DNA of 64,000 nt from Hymenobacter monticola. GTDB taxonomy: Bacteria > Bacteroidota > Bacteroidia > Cytophagales > Hymenobacteraceae. The stretch spans positions 5,394,001 to 5,458,000 of the forward strand of contig NZ_CP094534.1 in NCBI RefSeq assembly GCF_022811645.1, written 5' to 3'. Made by a program: the position numbers and the translations under genes. This document shows positions 28,087 through 35,569 of this stretch, piece after piece; position 1 is the first letter of the stretch, and the number at the start of each line of letters is the position of its first letter. Below the pieces are notes generated by a model. The model had not been told where the DNA came from and did not search any database. It saw only the letters and a program-made list of their open reading frames with translations.

Positions 28087-28216
28087 GTTATTAGTTATTC
28101 GTTGTTGTTTGTTTAGCAGTCGTTGTTAGTGGCTGAGGCTTAGTAAGCCCCAAAAACCCGCAACGAATCCCGAACAACCAGCGCCGAGCAACTGACAACG
28201 AACAACGAACAACTAA
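28087..28216 (+). repeat. Heptamer repeat pair, GTTNTTN / CAACNAA (8 + 8 units)
   Basis: Eight left units run 28087-28142 (GTTATTA, GTTATTC, GTTGTTG and so on). Eight right units run 28161-28216 (CAACGAA, TCCCGAA, CAACCAG, CGCCGAG, CAACTGA, CAACGAA, CAACGAA, CAACTAA). The right set resembles the reverse complement of the left. An 18-nt centre separates them. The ATG of parA follows 5 nt after the last unit. Confidence 0.75.
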
Positions 28217-28221
28217 GTGAC

Positions 28222-29028
28222 ATGGGAAAAATCATTGCGGTAGCCAATCAGAAAGGCGGGGTGGGCAAAACCACTACCTCCATTAACCTCGCGGCCTCCC
28301 TGGCCGCCCTGGACTACCGGACCCTGCTCGTCGACGCCGACCCTCAGGCCAACGCCACCTCGGGCGTGGGCTACGACCCCAAGGACATCCAGAACAGCAT
28401 CTACGAGTGCATGGTGGACGGCATCAACGCCCACGACATCATCGTGCCCACCAACATCCTGCCCCACCTCGACCTCATGCCCTCCCACATCGACCTGGTG
28501 GGCGCCGAGGTGGAGATGATAAACCTGCCCAACCGCGAGGAAAAAATGAAGGAGGCCCTGCGCCCCCTCGCCGCCGAGTACGACTTCATCATCATCGACT
28601 GCTCGCCCTCGCTCGGCCTCATCACCGTCAACGCCCTCACGGCTGCGCACTCAGTCATCATCCCGGTGCAGTGCGAGTATTTCGCCCTCGAAGGCCTGGG
28701 CAAGCTCCTGAATACCATCAAAATCATTCAGAGCCGCCTCAACACCGAACTGGAAATTGAAGGCATCCTGCTCACGATGTACGACGTGCGCCTGCGCCTG
28801 AGCAACCAGGTGGTGGAAGAAGTGCGGATGCACTTCCAGCAGCTGGCCTTCGACACCATCATCCCGCGCAACGTGAAGCTGAGCGAGTCGCCCAGCTTCG
28901 GCATCCCCGTCATCCTGCACGACGCCGAAAGCAAAGGCTCCCTCAGCTACCTCAATCTGGCCCGCGAAATCGTGGAGAAAAACAGCGTGGAAGCTACTGA
29001 GGAAACAGCGGAGGACGAGCGGATTTAA
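28222..29028 (+). CDS. parA: Chromosome partitioning ATPase ParA
   Basis: This is a 268-residue ParA/Soj ATPase. It has the deviant Walker A KGGVGKTT at 11-18, Walker B IIIDCSPS near 114-121, and a switch region PVQCEYFALEG. It drives segregation of ParB-parS complexes on the nucleoid. Normally parB follows directly in this phylum; here two small genes intervene. The start is fixed by MGKIIAVANQKGG. Confidence 0.96.
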   Translation: MGKIIAVANQKGGVGKTTTSINLAASLAALDYRTLLVDADPQANATSGVGYDPKDIQNSIYECMVDGINAHDIIVPTNILPHLDLMPSHIDLVGAEVEMINLPNREEKMKEALRPLAAEYDFIIIDCSPSLGLITVNALTAAHSVIIPVQCEYFALEGLGKLLNTIKIIQSRLNTELEIEGILLTMYDVRLRLSNQVVEEVRMHFQQLAFDTIIPRNVKLSESPSFGIPVILHDAESKGSLSYLNLAREIVEKNSVEATEETAEDERI

Positions 29029-29045
29029 GACTTACAGCAAACTAA

Positions 29046-29420
29046 ATGGAGCTAGAAGAAACTGCAGATGCTTATTATGAAGGCGGCATGTTCTTCAAGC
29101 CGGGATTTGGCATTGACGAATGGGAAGCGCTAAAGCAGCGTTTACCTGTTGGCTCAATTATCACCGGCAAAGTCGTTCATCAAGCTCTGTTCGGTGTCTT
29201 CATTGATGCCGGTTTGGGCTTTCCGGTTTTGATGAGAGTCACTGAATTTGGAATAATCAAACCTAGTGGCCTAACATTTCCCGACGACTATCCTGCTTTA
29301 GGGGGTGCAATCAGCGGGCAGTTTTGCGGCTTTGATGAGGGTAATCGGCAGCTTGCTGTATGTCGGCTTGGCTTGGAAATCGTTCACCCCGATGCAGATA
29401 GTAATGGGTTCTTACGCTGA
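29046..29420 (+). CDS. S1-like RNA-binding-fold small protein
   Basis: This is a 124-residue protein. Its middle part (LPVGSIITGKVVHQALFGVFIDAG) matches the start of an S1/OB domain, followed by a variable loop and a closing strand. Similar small stand-alone S1-like proteins are scattered in bacteria and are of unknown function. The gene has visibly lower GC than parA and parB and starts 17 bp after the parA stop. It overlaps the next gene, which suggests a two-gene unit inserted between parA and parB. Confidence 0.65.
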   Translation: MELEETADAYYEGGMFFKPGFGIDEWEALKQRLPVGSIITGKVVHQALFGVFIDAGLGFPVLMRVTEFGIIKPSGLTFPDDYPALGGAISGQFCGFDEGNRQLAVCRLGLEIVHPDADSNGFLR

Positions 29421-29784
29421 GCGCTTACCGCCAGACTTCCGAGTGACCTACAGCCTTTTCAGTGCCGAAGAGGGCGGGCGAACGACGCCGCATTTTCAGC
29501 AAATTCGGTGGGATTTCTCTTATGCGGACGAGGAAATAATTATGCGTAACCTGTTATTCATGATTTGGCCGGAGTTTATTACGCCCTCCGGAGAGATGCT
29601 GCCCGAAGGTGAGTCAATGCCCCGACACGGATTAGCTGATATGCTTATCATTAATCCAGATTCTCGCTCTTTTCATTGCCAGCATATTAAACGCGGCCTG
29701 CGTGGCTACCTGCACGAAGGTCATAGAATTGGCGTCTGCGAAGTCGTTGAGGTACTCGCGCTGCACCAGAATCCTAAGTCGTAA
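29392..29784 (+). CDS. Small protein resembling EF-Tu domain 3
   Basis: A 130-residue frame starts at ATG 29392 (alternatively 29404). The segment TYSLFSAEEGGRTTPHFQQIRWDFSY resembles the third (beta-barrel) domain of EF-Tu, which carries EEGGRHTP followed by a beta strand. No GTPase domain is present. The start overlaps the preceding S1-like gene. The low GC again differs from the surroundings. The function is unknown; the resemblance is by eye and needs a profile search. Confidence 0.55.
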   Translation: MQIVMGSYAERLPPDFRVTYSLFSAEEGGRTTPHFQQIRWDFSYADEEIIMRNLLFMIWPEFITPSGEMLPEGESMPRHGLADMLIINPDSRSFHCQHIKRGLRGYLHEGHRIGVCEVVEVLALHQNPKS

Positions 29785-29835
29785 TTCGGTTGCCACTACG
29801 GTGGATAAACTTTACATCTGGCTTTTCGCCTGGCT

Positions 29836-29860
29836 CCCCCTCTCCTTTTCGGAGAGGGGG
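29836..29860. repeat. Small GC hairpin (CCCCCTCTCC stem)
   Basis: A perfect 10-bp stem with a 5-nt loop lies upstream of parB; the flanking CCGGGGGGTGAGGCG is reminiscent of common intergenic repeats. Confidence 0.5.
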
Positions 29861-29904
29861 CCGGGGGGTGAGGCGCCCGTCAGAACTCCCCAAAACTTTC
29901 CGGC

Positions 29905-29934
29905 TTGCCCTTCGCCCAACAATCCGTAAATTTG
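29905..29934 (+). promoter_or_regulatory. parB promoter: TTG-N19-TAAATTTG
   Basis: TTG (29905-29907) and TAAATTTG (29927-29934) are spaced by exactly 19 bp, both matching consensus, 45 nt before the ATG at 29979. It suggests parB is transcribed independently of parA here. Confidence 0.75.
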
Positions 29935-29978
29935 ACGTTCGGTTGCCAACTGCCTTTTATGGGCCCGGCCGACGCACT

Positions 29979-30959
29979 ATGCCACTAGAGAAGAACGAAG
30001 AGAAATTGCAAGCTGCCCTGGCTGCCGCCGCGGCCGTGAAACGCAAGAGTGGCCTGGGCCGCGGCCTCAACGCCCTCATTGAGGGCAGCTACGAGAAAAA
30101 AGGCGAGCGGCCCAACTCCGGCGACCGCCTCGTGTCGCACCCGGTCAACTCGGTGGGCTTCATCGCCGTCGAGCACATCGAGGCCAACCCCTACCAGCCC
30201 CGCACCCACTTCGACCAACAAGCCCTGCAGGAGCTGGCCGACAGCATCAAAATTCAGGGCATCATTCAGCCCGTGACCTTGCGCCAGCTCGGCACCAACT
30301 CCTACCAGCTCATCTCGGGCGAGCGCCGCCTGCAGGCGTCCAAGCTGGCGGGTTTGGAGACGATTCCGGCTTACATCCGCAAGGCCGACGACCAGCAGAT
30401 GCTGGAAATGGCCCTGATTGAGAACATTCAGCGCGAAAACCTGAATGCCATCGAAATCGCCCTCAGCTACCAGCGCCTGCTGAGCGAGTGCAACCTGCGC
30501 CAGGAAGAGCTGGGCGACCGGGTGGGCAAAAACCGCTCGACCGTGACCAACTACCTGCGCCTGCTCAAGCTGCCGCCCGACGTGCAGATTGGCTTGCGCG
30601 ACGCCGAAATCAGCATGGGCCACGCCCGTGCCCTCATCGGCCTCGACGACCCCAAGGCCCAGGTGGAGCTCTACCGCAAAATCGTGGCCGAGGAGCTTTC
30701 GGTGCGCCGCGTAGAAGAGTTGGTGCGCAACGGCTTCGGCCGCAACAACGACGCGACGAAAGCCGACGGCGAGAAAGCGGCTCCCGCCCAGCCCGTGGTG
30801 CCCCCCGCCGAGCTGCGCCGCACCGAGCGCCACCTGGCCGAGCGGTTTGGCTCGCGCGTGCAGGTGCGGCCCACGGCCAAGGGCAATGGCGAAATCAAAA
30901 TCGCATTCGACTCGATTGAGGACATGCAGCGCATCCTGCACATCCTGCACCCATCGTAA
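29979..30959 (+). CDS. parB: ParB/Spo0J chromosome partitioning protein
   Basis: This is a 326-residue ParB. The N-terminus has the ParA-interacting KRKSGLGRGLNALI (21-34). The CTPase/ParB nuclease-like domain includes NPYQPRTHFD and the ISGERRLQA box, followed by the HTH (QEELGDRVGKNRSTVTNYLRLL) and the dimerisation domain. ATG 29979 is preferred over the long frame from 29790 since the promoter box lies between them. No canonical parS (TGTTTCACGTGAAACA) was seen nearby. Confidence 0.95.
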   Translation: MPLEKNEEKLQAALAAAAAVKRKSGLGRGLNALIEGSYEKKGERPNSGDRLVSHPVNSVGFIAVEHIEANPYQPRTHFDQQALQELADSIKIQGIIQPVTLRQLGTNSYQLISGERRLQASKLAGLETIPAYIRKADDQQMLEMALIENIQRENLNAIEIALSYQRLLSECNLRQEELGDRVGKNRSTVTNYLRLLKLPPDVQIGLRDAEISMGHARALIGLDDPKAQVELYRKIVAEELSVRRVEELVRNGFGRNNDATKADGEKAAPAQPVVPPAELRRTERHLAERFGSRVQVRPTAKGNGEIKIAFDSIEDMQRILHILHPS

Positions 30960-31026
30960 GACCTTACGGAAGCTGGCCGGGCGCGCAACACGCGAAACCC
31001 GGGCCTTTTCCGTTAGCGGGTTTCCC

Positions 31027-31758
31027 ATGAAACTATCGTATTCCTACATCGCGGCGCTGTTGCTGGGCCTGGCCTTGCTGCTGAGCGGCCCAGTGGGCCG
31101 GGCGCAGGTGCTCGACCCCAATGTTACGCCCACCCGCTCCGCAGCCGAGATTCTGGCTGACACCACCGAGCGGCGCGAGCCCGTGGTGACGCCCGCCGCC
31201 AAGCGCCAAAAAGCCGCCGCTGACTCGGCCAAGCGCACCGAGCGCATGTTCCGGGCGTTTGGCTACGAGGGCATCCGCCTCACCCGGCCTGGCAAGGCGG
31301 CGCTGCTGGCGGCCATCCTGCCCGGTGCGGGCCAGATTTACAACCGCCGCTGGTGGAAACTGCCGCTCGTGTATGGCGGCCTAGGCGCGGTGGTGGGGGC
31401 CGAGGTTTTCTACCAGATGCGTTATCGGGAGTTCGTCGATGCTTACGCCATTGTGACACAATACCCTGATTTGCTCGGCAGCGCTAAGCTGGGTCCGCAG
31501 GCCCGGCGATTCGGCAGCGCCCAGGGCATTTACAGCGGCATCACGTACTACCGCGGCAACCGCGACCTGTTTTACCTCTACAGCGGCCTCGCCTACGGCT
31601 TGCAGATTGTCGACGCGCTGGTGGACGCCCACCTCAAAGACTTTGATGTAAGCGACGACCTTAGCCTGCACTGGGAGCCAACCTTGTTGCCAATACCGGG
31701 CCGGGCGCTGGCGCTGCCCACCGCCCCGGGCATCTCGTTGGCGTTGCGGGTGAAGTAG
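31027..31758 (+). CDS. DUF5683 domain membrane protein
   Basis: This is a 243-residue protein. A signal or anchor (1-26), then a charged linker and the DUF5683 core with the hallmark LPGAGQIYNRRWWKLPLVYGG and membrane segments near 110-130. It is part of the conserved parB-DUF5683-dapB-lepB order in Bacteroidota; the function is unknown. It is separated from parB by 67 bp with a GC hairpin (GGCCGGG to CCCGGGCC, then TTTT) that may attenuate read-through. Confidence 0.85.
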   Translation: MKLSYSYIAALLLGLALLLSGPVGRAQVLDPNVTPTRSAAEILADTTERREPVVTPAAKRQKAAADSAKRTERMFRAFGYEGIRLTRPGKAALLAAILPGAGQIYNRRWWKLPLVYGGLGAVVGAEVFYQMRYREFVDAYAIVTQYPDLLGSAKLGPQARRFGSAQGIYSGITYYRGNRDLFYLYSGLAYGLQIVDALVDAHLKDFDVSDDLSLHWEPTLLPIPGRALALPTAPGISLALRVK

Positions 31759-31773
31759 ACACCTTTTATCCGG

Positions 31774-31877
31774 CTGTCATCCTGAGTTTGAAGGACCGTC
31801 TCATGCTTGAGCAGTTGGCAGTGATTAATTACGAGCGCAGACATAATAAGGTCCTTCGCTGCGCTCAGGATGACAGA
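31774..31877. repeat. Inverted repeat, TGTCATCCTGAG family, copy 2
   Basis: The right arm (GGTCCTTCGCTGCGCTCAGG, then ATGACAG) is intact. The left arm has lost part of the GCGCAGCG core, leaving CTGTCATCCTGAG, TTTG and AAGGACC. It fills the gap between the DUF5683 gene and dapB. Related to copy 1 at 22803; a single-arm relative (TGTCATTGCGAGCGAAGCGA) lies at 33921. Confidence 0.7.
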
Positions 31878-31894
31878 ATAGCGACCCCAATAGC

Positions 31895-32614
31895 ATGAAA
31901 ATCCTCCTCATCGGCTACGGCAAAATGGGCCAGACCATTGGCGCCCTGGCCGCTCAGCGCGGTCACGAAATTGCCGGCATTGTAGACCTGCACACCAGCC
32001 CGGCCACCATTGCCGACTTCACCCCGGCCACCGTGGACGTGGCCATCGAGTTCACCCACCCCGATTCGGCCTTCGACAACGTGGCGGCCTGCCTGCGCCA
32101 GGGCTTGCCGGTGGTGTGCGGCTCCACGGGCTGGCTGCACCATTTTGAAGAAGCCACGGCCTTAACGAAAGAGTTGAACGGCAGCTTGTTCTACGCCTCT
32201 AACTACAGCGTGGGCGTGAACCTGTTCTTCCACTTCAACGAGTACATCGCGGCCAAGATGAACCAGTTTGGCGGCTACGACGTGGCCGTGCGCGAAATTC
32301 ACCACACCCAGAAAATCGACCAGCCCAGCGGCACGGCCCTCACCACGGCCGAAGGCATCATGCGCCACTTCCCGGCCAAAAAAACCTGGCGCAACGCCGC
32401 GGCCGAGTCGCCGGCCGAGTTGGCCATCATCAGCGAGCGCACCGGCGACGCCGTGGGCACGCACATCGTCACCTACACCTCCGACGTCGACACGCTGGAG
32501 CTCACGCACGCGGCCCACAGCCGCGAGGGCTTCGCGCTGGGCGCGCTGCTGGCGGCCGAGTGGCTGCCCGGCCGCCACGGCGTGTTTGGAATGAAAGAGC
32601 TGCTGGGATTGTAA
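31895..32614 (+). CDS. dapB: 4-hydroxy-tetrahydrodipicolinate reductase
   Basis: This is a 239-residue enzyme of lysine and diaminopimelate synthesis. The N-terminal Rossmann fold has GYGKMG (7-12). The catalytic EIHHTQKIDQPSGTA segment is complete, with the two His and Lys typical of DapB. It supplies meso-DAP for peptidoglycan. It lies between the DUF5683 gene and lepB as expected in this phylum. Confidence 0.96.
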   Translation: MKILLIGYGKMGQTIGALAAQRGHEIAGIVDLHTSPATIADFTPATVDVAIEFTHPDSAFDNVAACLRQGLPVVCGSTGWLHHFEEATALTKELNGSLFYASNYSVGVNLFFHFNEYIAAKMNQFGGYDVAVREIHHTQKIDQPSGTALTTAEGIMRHFPAKKTWRNAAAESPAELAIISERTGDAVGTHIVTYTSDVDTLELTHAAHSREGFALGALLAAEWLPGRHGVFGMKELLGL

Positions 32615-32742
32615 ACTGTTTCATGCCTCGCTGTGCGCTGCATGACGTGCTGTATGTTTTTTAAACGGCCTCTTAACCAGTAACTCCCCCGCTGCTGCGT
32701 TTCTTTGCCTGATTTTAATTTGCCAAGCCCAAGCTTGCCCCC

Positions 32743-33906
32743 ATGTCTTTGCTCAAAACCGACCCCACCGCTCCCCCCAAGCAACCCAAAACGAAAACCC
32801 GCGAGTGGGCCGATTCGCTGATTTTTGCCATTGTGGCCGCCACGCTCATCCGTTGGGCCACGTTTGAGGCGTACACCATTCCGTCGCCCAGCATGGAAAA
32901 CTCGCTGCTGGTGGGCGACTACTTGTTTGTAAGCAAGCTGCATTACGGCCCCATCACGCCCCAAACGCCCCTGCAGGTGCCCCTCACGCACCAAACCATC
33001 TGGGGCACGGGCCTGCAGAGCTACTCCGAGCTGATTCAGCTGCCGACGTACCGCCTGCCGGGCTTTTCCGAAATCAAGCGCAACGACGTGGTGGTGTTTC
33101 ACGTGCCGCACGAAACGCAGTACCCGGCCGATTTGCGCACCAACTACATCAAGCGCTGCGTGGGCGTGGCCGGCGACACGCTGGAAATTCGCAACGGCCA
33201 GGTGTACCTCGACGGCAAGCCCGAAGGGGACGTGCCGGGCCTGCAGACCGATTACCTGATGCAGATTGACAACCCTAATGACGAGGTGGCCACGGCCCTG
33301 CGCGCCCAGGGGGTGGTCGACTACACCATGCCCGGCGGCCTGCCCCAGCCCGTGGGCAACGGCGACAAGCCCGGCTCGTTCATCTACAAAATCAGCTGCA
33401 CGAAGGCCGCGGCCGACTACTTCCGCAAGCAGCCCTACGTGAAGGCCCTTGAGGTGTACCAGCCGCCGGTAGGGGGCCTGTTCCCCGACCGAGCCGATTT
33501 CAGCAACTCCGACGCCACCAGCATCACCCCGCGCAAGTGGAACCTGGACAACTACGGCCCGCTGCCCATTCCCAAGGAAGGCCAGACCATTGCCCTGTCG
33601 CCCGCCAACGCGGCCATCTACTTCAAAATCATCGCCCGCTACGAGCACAACGAGGGCATTACCTGGAACAACCAGGACGGCATGATTTACCAAAACAACA
33701 AGCCGCTCACCAGCTACAAAATCAAGCAGAATTACTACATGATGATGGGCGACAACCGCCACAACTCCGAGGACTCGCGCTTCTGGGGCTTTGTGCCGGC
33801 CGACCACGTGGTGGGCAAAGCCGTCCTCATCTGGCTGTCCATCGACCCCAACGCCGACTTCTGGCACAAAGTCCGCTGGAGCCGCCTGTTCAACATCATT
33901 CACTAA
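32743..33906 (+). CDS. lepB: Signal peptidase I
   Basis: This is a 387-residue protein. A single transmembrane helix (about 24-42) is followed by the catalytic Ser50 in PSPSMENS and the general base Lys137 in YIKRCVGVAGD. The C-terminus has the conserved MMGDNRHNSEDSR box. It is longer than E. coli LepB because of a large insert between box D and box E (about 160-320), usual in Bacteroidota. It cleaves signal peptides, as carried by many proteins in this window. A terminator follows at 33985. Confidence 0.95.
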   Translation: MSLLKTDPTAPPKQPKTKTREWADSLIFAIVAATLIRWATFEAYTIPSPSMENSLLVGDYLFVSKLHYGPITPQTPLQVPLTHQTIWGTGLQSYSELIQLPTYRLPGFSEIKRNDVVVFHVPHETQYPADLRTNYIKRCVGVAGDTLEIRNGQVYLDGKPEGDVPGLQTDYLMQIDNPNDEVATALRAQGVVDYTMPGGLPQPVGNGDKPGSFIYKISCTKAAADYFRKQPYVKALEVYQPPVGGLFPDRADFSNSDATSITPRKWNLDNYGPLPIPKEGQTIALSPANAAIYFKIIARYEHNEGITWNNQDGMIYQNNKPLTSYKIKQNYYMMMGDNRHNSEDSRFWGFVPADHVVGKAVLIWLSIDPNADFWHKVRWSRLFNIIH

Positions 33907-33984
33907 GGCAGGCCAACGCCTGTCATTGCGAGCGAAGCGAAGCAATCCGTTCTGTCAAAATCAGACCCGCCCTTTTACTGGAAA

Positions 33985-34016
33985 GTCCCGGCACTGCGCA
34001 GTGCCGGGGCTTTTTC
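33985..34016 (+). terminator. Terminator of lepB
   Basis: CCCGGCACTG and its complement form a perfect 10-bp stem, followed by GGCTTTTTC. Confidence 0.8.
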
Positions 34017-34036
34017 ATGCGTCGCACTTATTCTCG

Positions 34037-34299
34037 AACACCTTCCACCTTTCTTAAACACCCTCCGCGCAACGCAAAACACCTTCCGCCCTTTCCAAAA
34101 CACCCGCTCCCCTTCTCCGAACACCTTCCGCGCAAGGCAAAACACCCTCCCCGGAAGGAAGAACACCTCCCGAGCAAGCCCAAACACCCTCCGAGCATGT
34201 CAAAACACCTCCCGCCCTAAGCAAAACACCTTCGGCCAAAGGCGAAACACCTCCCACTAAAGGCCCAACCCCCTTCGCCCTGTGTCAAACACCTACCAC
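34037..34299. repeat. 21-nt tandem array, AACACC-headed (about 12.5 units)
   Basis: Twelve units, each starting AACACC (the last variant is AACCCC), follow each other with a period of 21 nt; the first unit is 20. The head and a CTCC or TTCC segment recur, while the rest varies. The array starts 20 nt after the lepB terminator and its thirteenth unit overlaps the ung stop codon. Both strands stay open as heptapeptide repeats (KHPPRxA on plus, EGVLxxA on minus), but I find no start signal to support translation. Confidence 0.85.
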
Positions 34300-34955
34300 G
34301 CTATCGGCTCCAGCCCTTTGCTTTTCAGCCAAGCGTTGGCTTTGCTGAACGGCTTGCTGCCGAAGAATCCTTTATCGGCTGCGTAGGGCGAAGGGTGAAC
34401 GGATTTTAAAATCAGGTGCTTGCGCTCGTCAATCAGTTCCGATTTCTTGCCGGCGTAGGCGCCCCAGAGGATGAACACCACGTGCTCCTTTTCCTCCGAA
34501 ATCTTGCGAATAACGGCGTCGGTAAATTCTTCCCAGCCTTTTTTCTGGTGCGAGGCGGGCTCAGCGGCGCGCACGGTGAGGGTGGCATTTAGCAGCAGCA
34601 CGCCCTGCTGGGCCCAGCGGTCGAGGTTGCCGTTGGGGGCGGGCGGCGTGCCGGGAATGTCGTCCTGCAGCTCCTTGAAAATATTCTGGAGCGAGGGCGG
34701 CGTGCGCTGCCCCTCCTGCACCGAGAAAGAGAGGCCGTGCGCCTGGTTTTTGCCGTGGTAGGGGTCCTGGCCCAGGATGACGACCTTGACGTTATCAAAG
34801 GGCGTGGCGTCGAAGGCGTGGAAAATCTGGGGGCCGGCCGGGTACACGGTGGCCGTGGCGTACTCGCCCTTCACGAAGGCAATGAGGCGTTGAAAATAAG
34901 GCTTTTCGAACTCAGCGGCTAGCACGGGCCGCCAGCTTTCGGCTATCTTTACCAT
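34293..34955 (-). CDS. ung: Uracil-DNA glycosylase
   Basis: This is a 220-residue family 1 enzyme that removes uracil from DNA. GQDPYH (62-67) holds the catalytic Asp64; HPSPYA (about 187-192) is the DNA-intercalation motif with His187 region; LLNATLTV is the uracil-recognition strand. Its last codons fall in unit 13 of the 21-nt array. Confidence 0.96.
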   Translation of the reverse strand: MVKIAESWRPVLAAEFEKPYFQRLIAFVKGEYATATVYPAGPQIFHAFDATPFDNVKVVILGQDPYHGKNQAHGLSFSVQEGQRTPPSLQNIFKELQDDIPGTPPAPNGNLDRWAQQGVLLLNATLTVRAAEPASHQKKGWEEFTDAVIRKISEEKEHVVFILWGAYAGKKSELIDERKHLILKSVHPSPYAADKGFFGSKPFSKANAWLKSKGLEPIAW

Positions 34956-35066
34956 CGAAGTTGGGAAGAAAATAAACGGGTACCAGTGGCGTTGAAAGGC
35001 CGCATTTGCGTAAAACCAATTTCGGCGGGCTGCTGTTAGGTCCGCAGCCCCTTAGTTCCGACACCT

Positions 35067-35453
35067 ATGCCCACCACCACTACGCAAGGCGTCACCGTTT
35101 CGGTTACGACCAACTACTTGCCCGACTACTCCAGCCCCGGCCAGGAGCATTTTGTGTTTGCTTACAAGATTGAGATTCGCAACAACAGCGAGTTCACGGT
35201 GAAGCTGCTGCGCCGCCACTGGCACATTCACGACGCCAACGGCGTGGTGCGCGAAGTGGAGGGCGAAGGCGTGGTAGGCCGCCAGCCCGTACTGGAGCCC
35301 GGCGAGGCCCACCAGTACGTGAGCGGCTGCAACCTGAAATCGGGCGTGGGCAAGATGCGCGGCACCTACCTCATGGAGCGGCTGGCCAACGGCCAGGAAT
35401 TTACGGTTGAGATTCCGGAGTTCACCCTCATGGTGCCGTACCGGATGAACTAG
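35067..35453 (+). CDS. apaG: ApaG protein (Co2+/Mg2+ efflux-associated)
   Basis: This is a 128-residue single-domain protein with a fibronectin-like fold. It has the conserved NNSEFTVKLLRRHWHI strand region and GEGVVGRQPVLEPGE loop. ApaG proteins are linked to Co2+ resistance and to diadenosine-tetraphosphate metabolism in enterobacteria; the biochemical activity is unsettled. The stop is followed within 4 nt by the heptamer array leading to the next gene. Confidence 0.93.
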   Translation: MPTTTTQGVTVSVTTNYLPDYSSPGQEHFVFAYKIEIRNNSEFTVKLLRRHWHIHDANGVVREVEGEGVVGRQPVLEPGEAHQYVSGCNLKSGVGKMRGTYLMERLANGQEFTVEIPEFTLMVPYRMN

Positions 35454-35457
35454 CTTT

Positions 35458-35569
35458 GTGCTTGGTTTTGGGTGCTTGGTGCTTGGCACCGGGCGTGCAT
35501 GGCTTGGCTTTGGGTGCGTAGCCCCCGCCAGTAGCTGTGTTTTGCCAAGCACCAAGCACTAGCAACCAT
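35458..35569 (+). repeat. Heptamer array, GTGCTTG / CCAAGCAC type, running from stop to start
   Basis: Sixteen consecutive 7-nt units fill the gap after the apaG stop (35451-35453) and run to the methyltransferase ATG: GTGCTTG, GTTTTGG, GTGCTTG, GTGCTTG, and at the right end TTGCCAA, GCACCAA, GCACTAG, CAACCAT. The middle units are less regular. The left 17 nt GTGCTTGGTGCTTGGCA (35472-35488) is exactly the reverse complement of 35543-35559. The last unit contains the first two bases of the ATG. Confidence 0.75.

Noticed and set aside
28043..31026. A parS site near parA-parB
   Set aside because: I looked for TGTTTCACGTGAAACA and close variants and found none in the region; only partial half-sites occur elsewhere.
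34017..34220. A 67-codon frame over the 21-nt array (and a minus-strand one at 34054-34257)
   Set aside because: Openness follows from the period being a multiple of three; there is no promoter, and the ATG sits right behind the lepB terminator.
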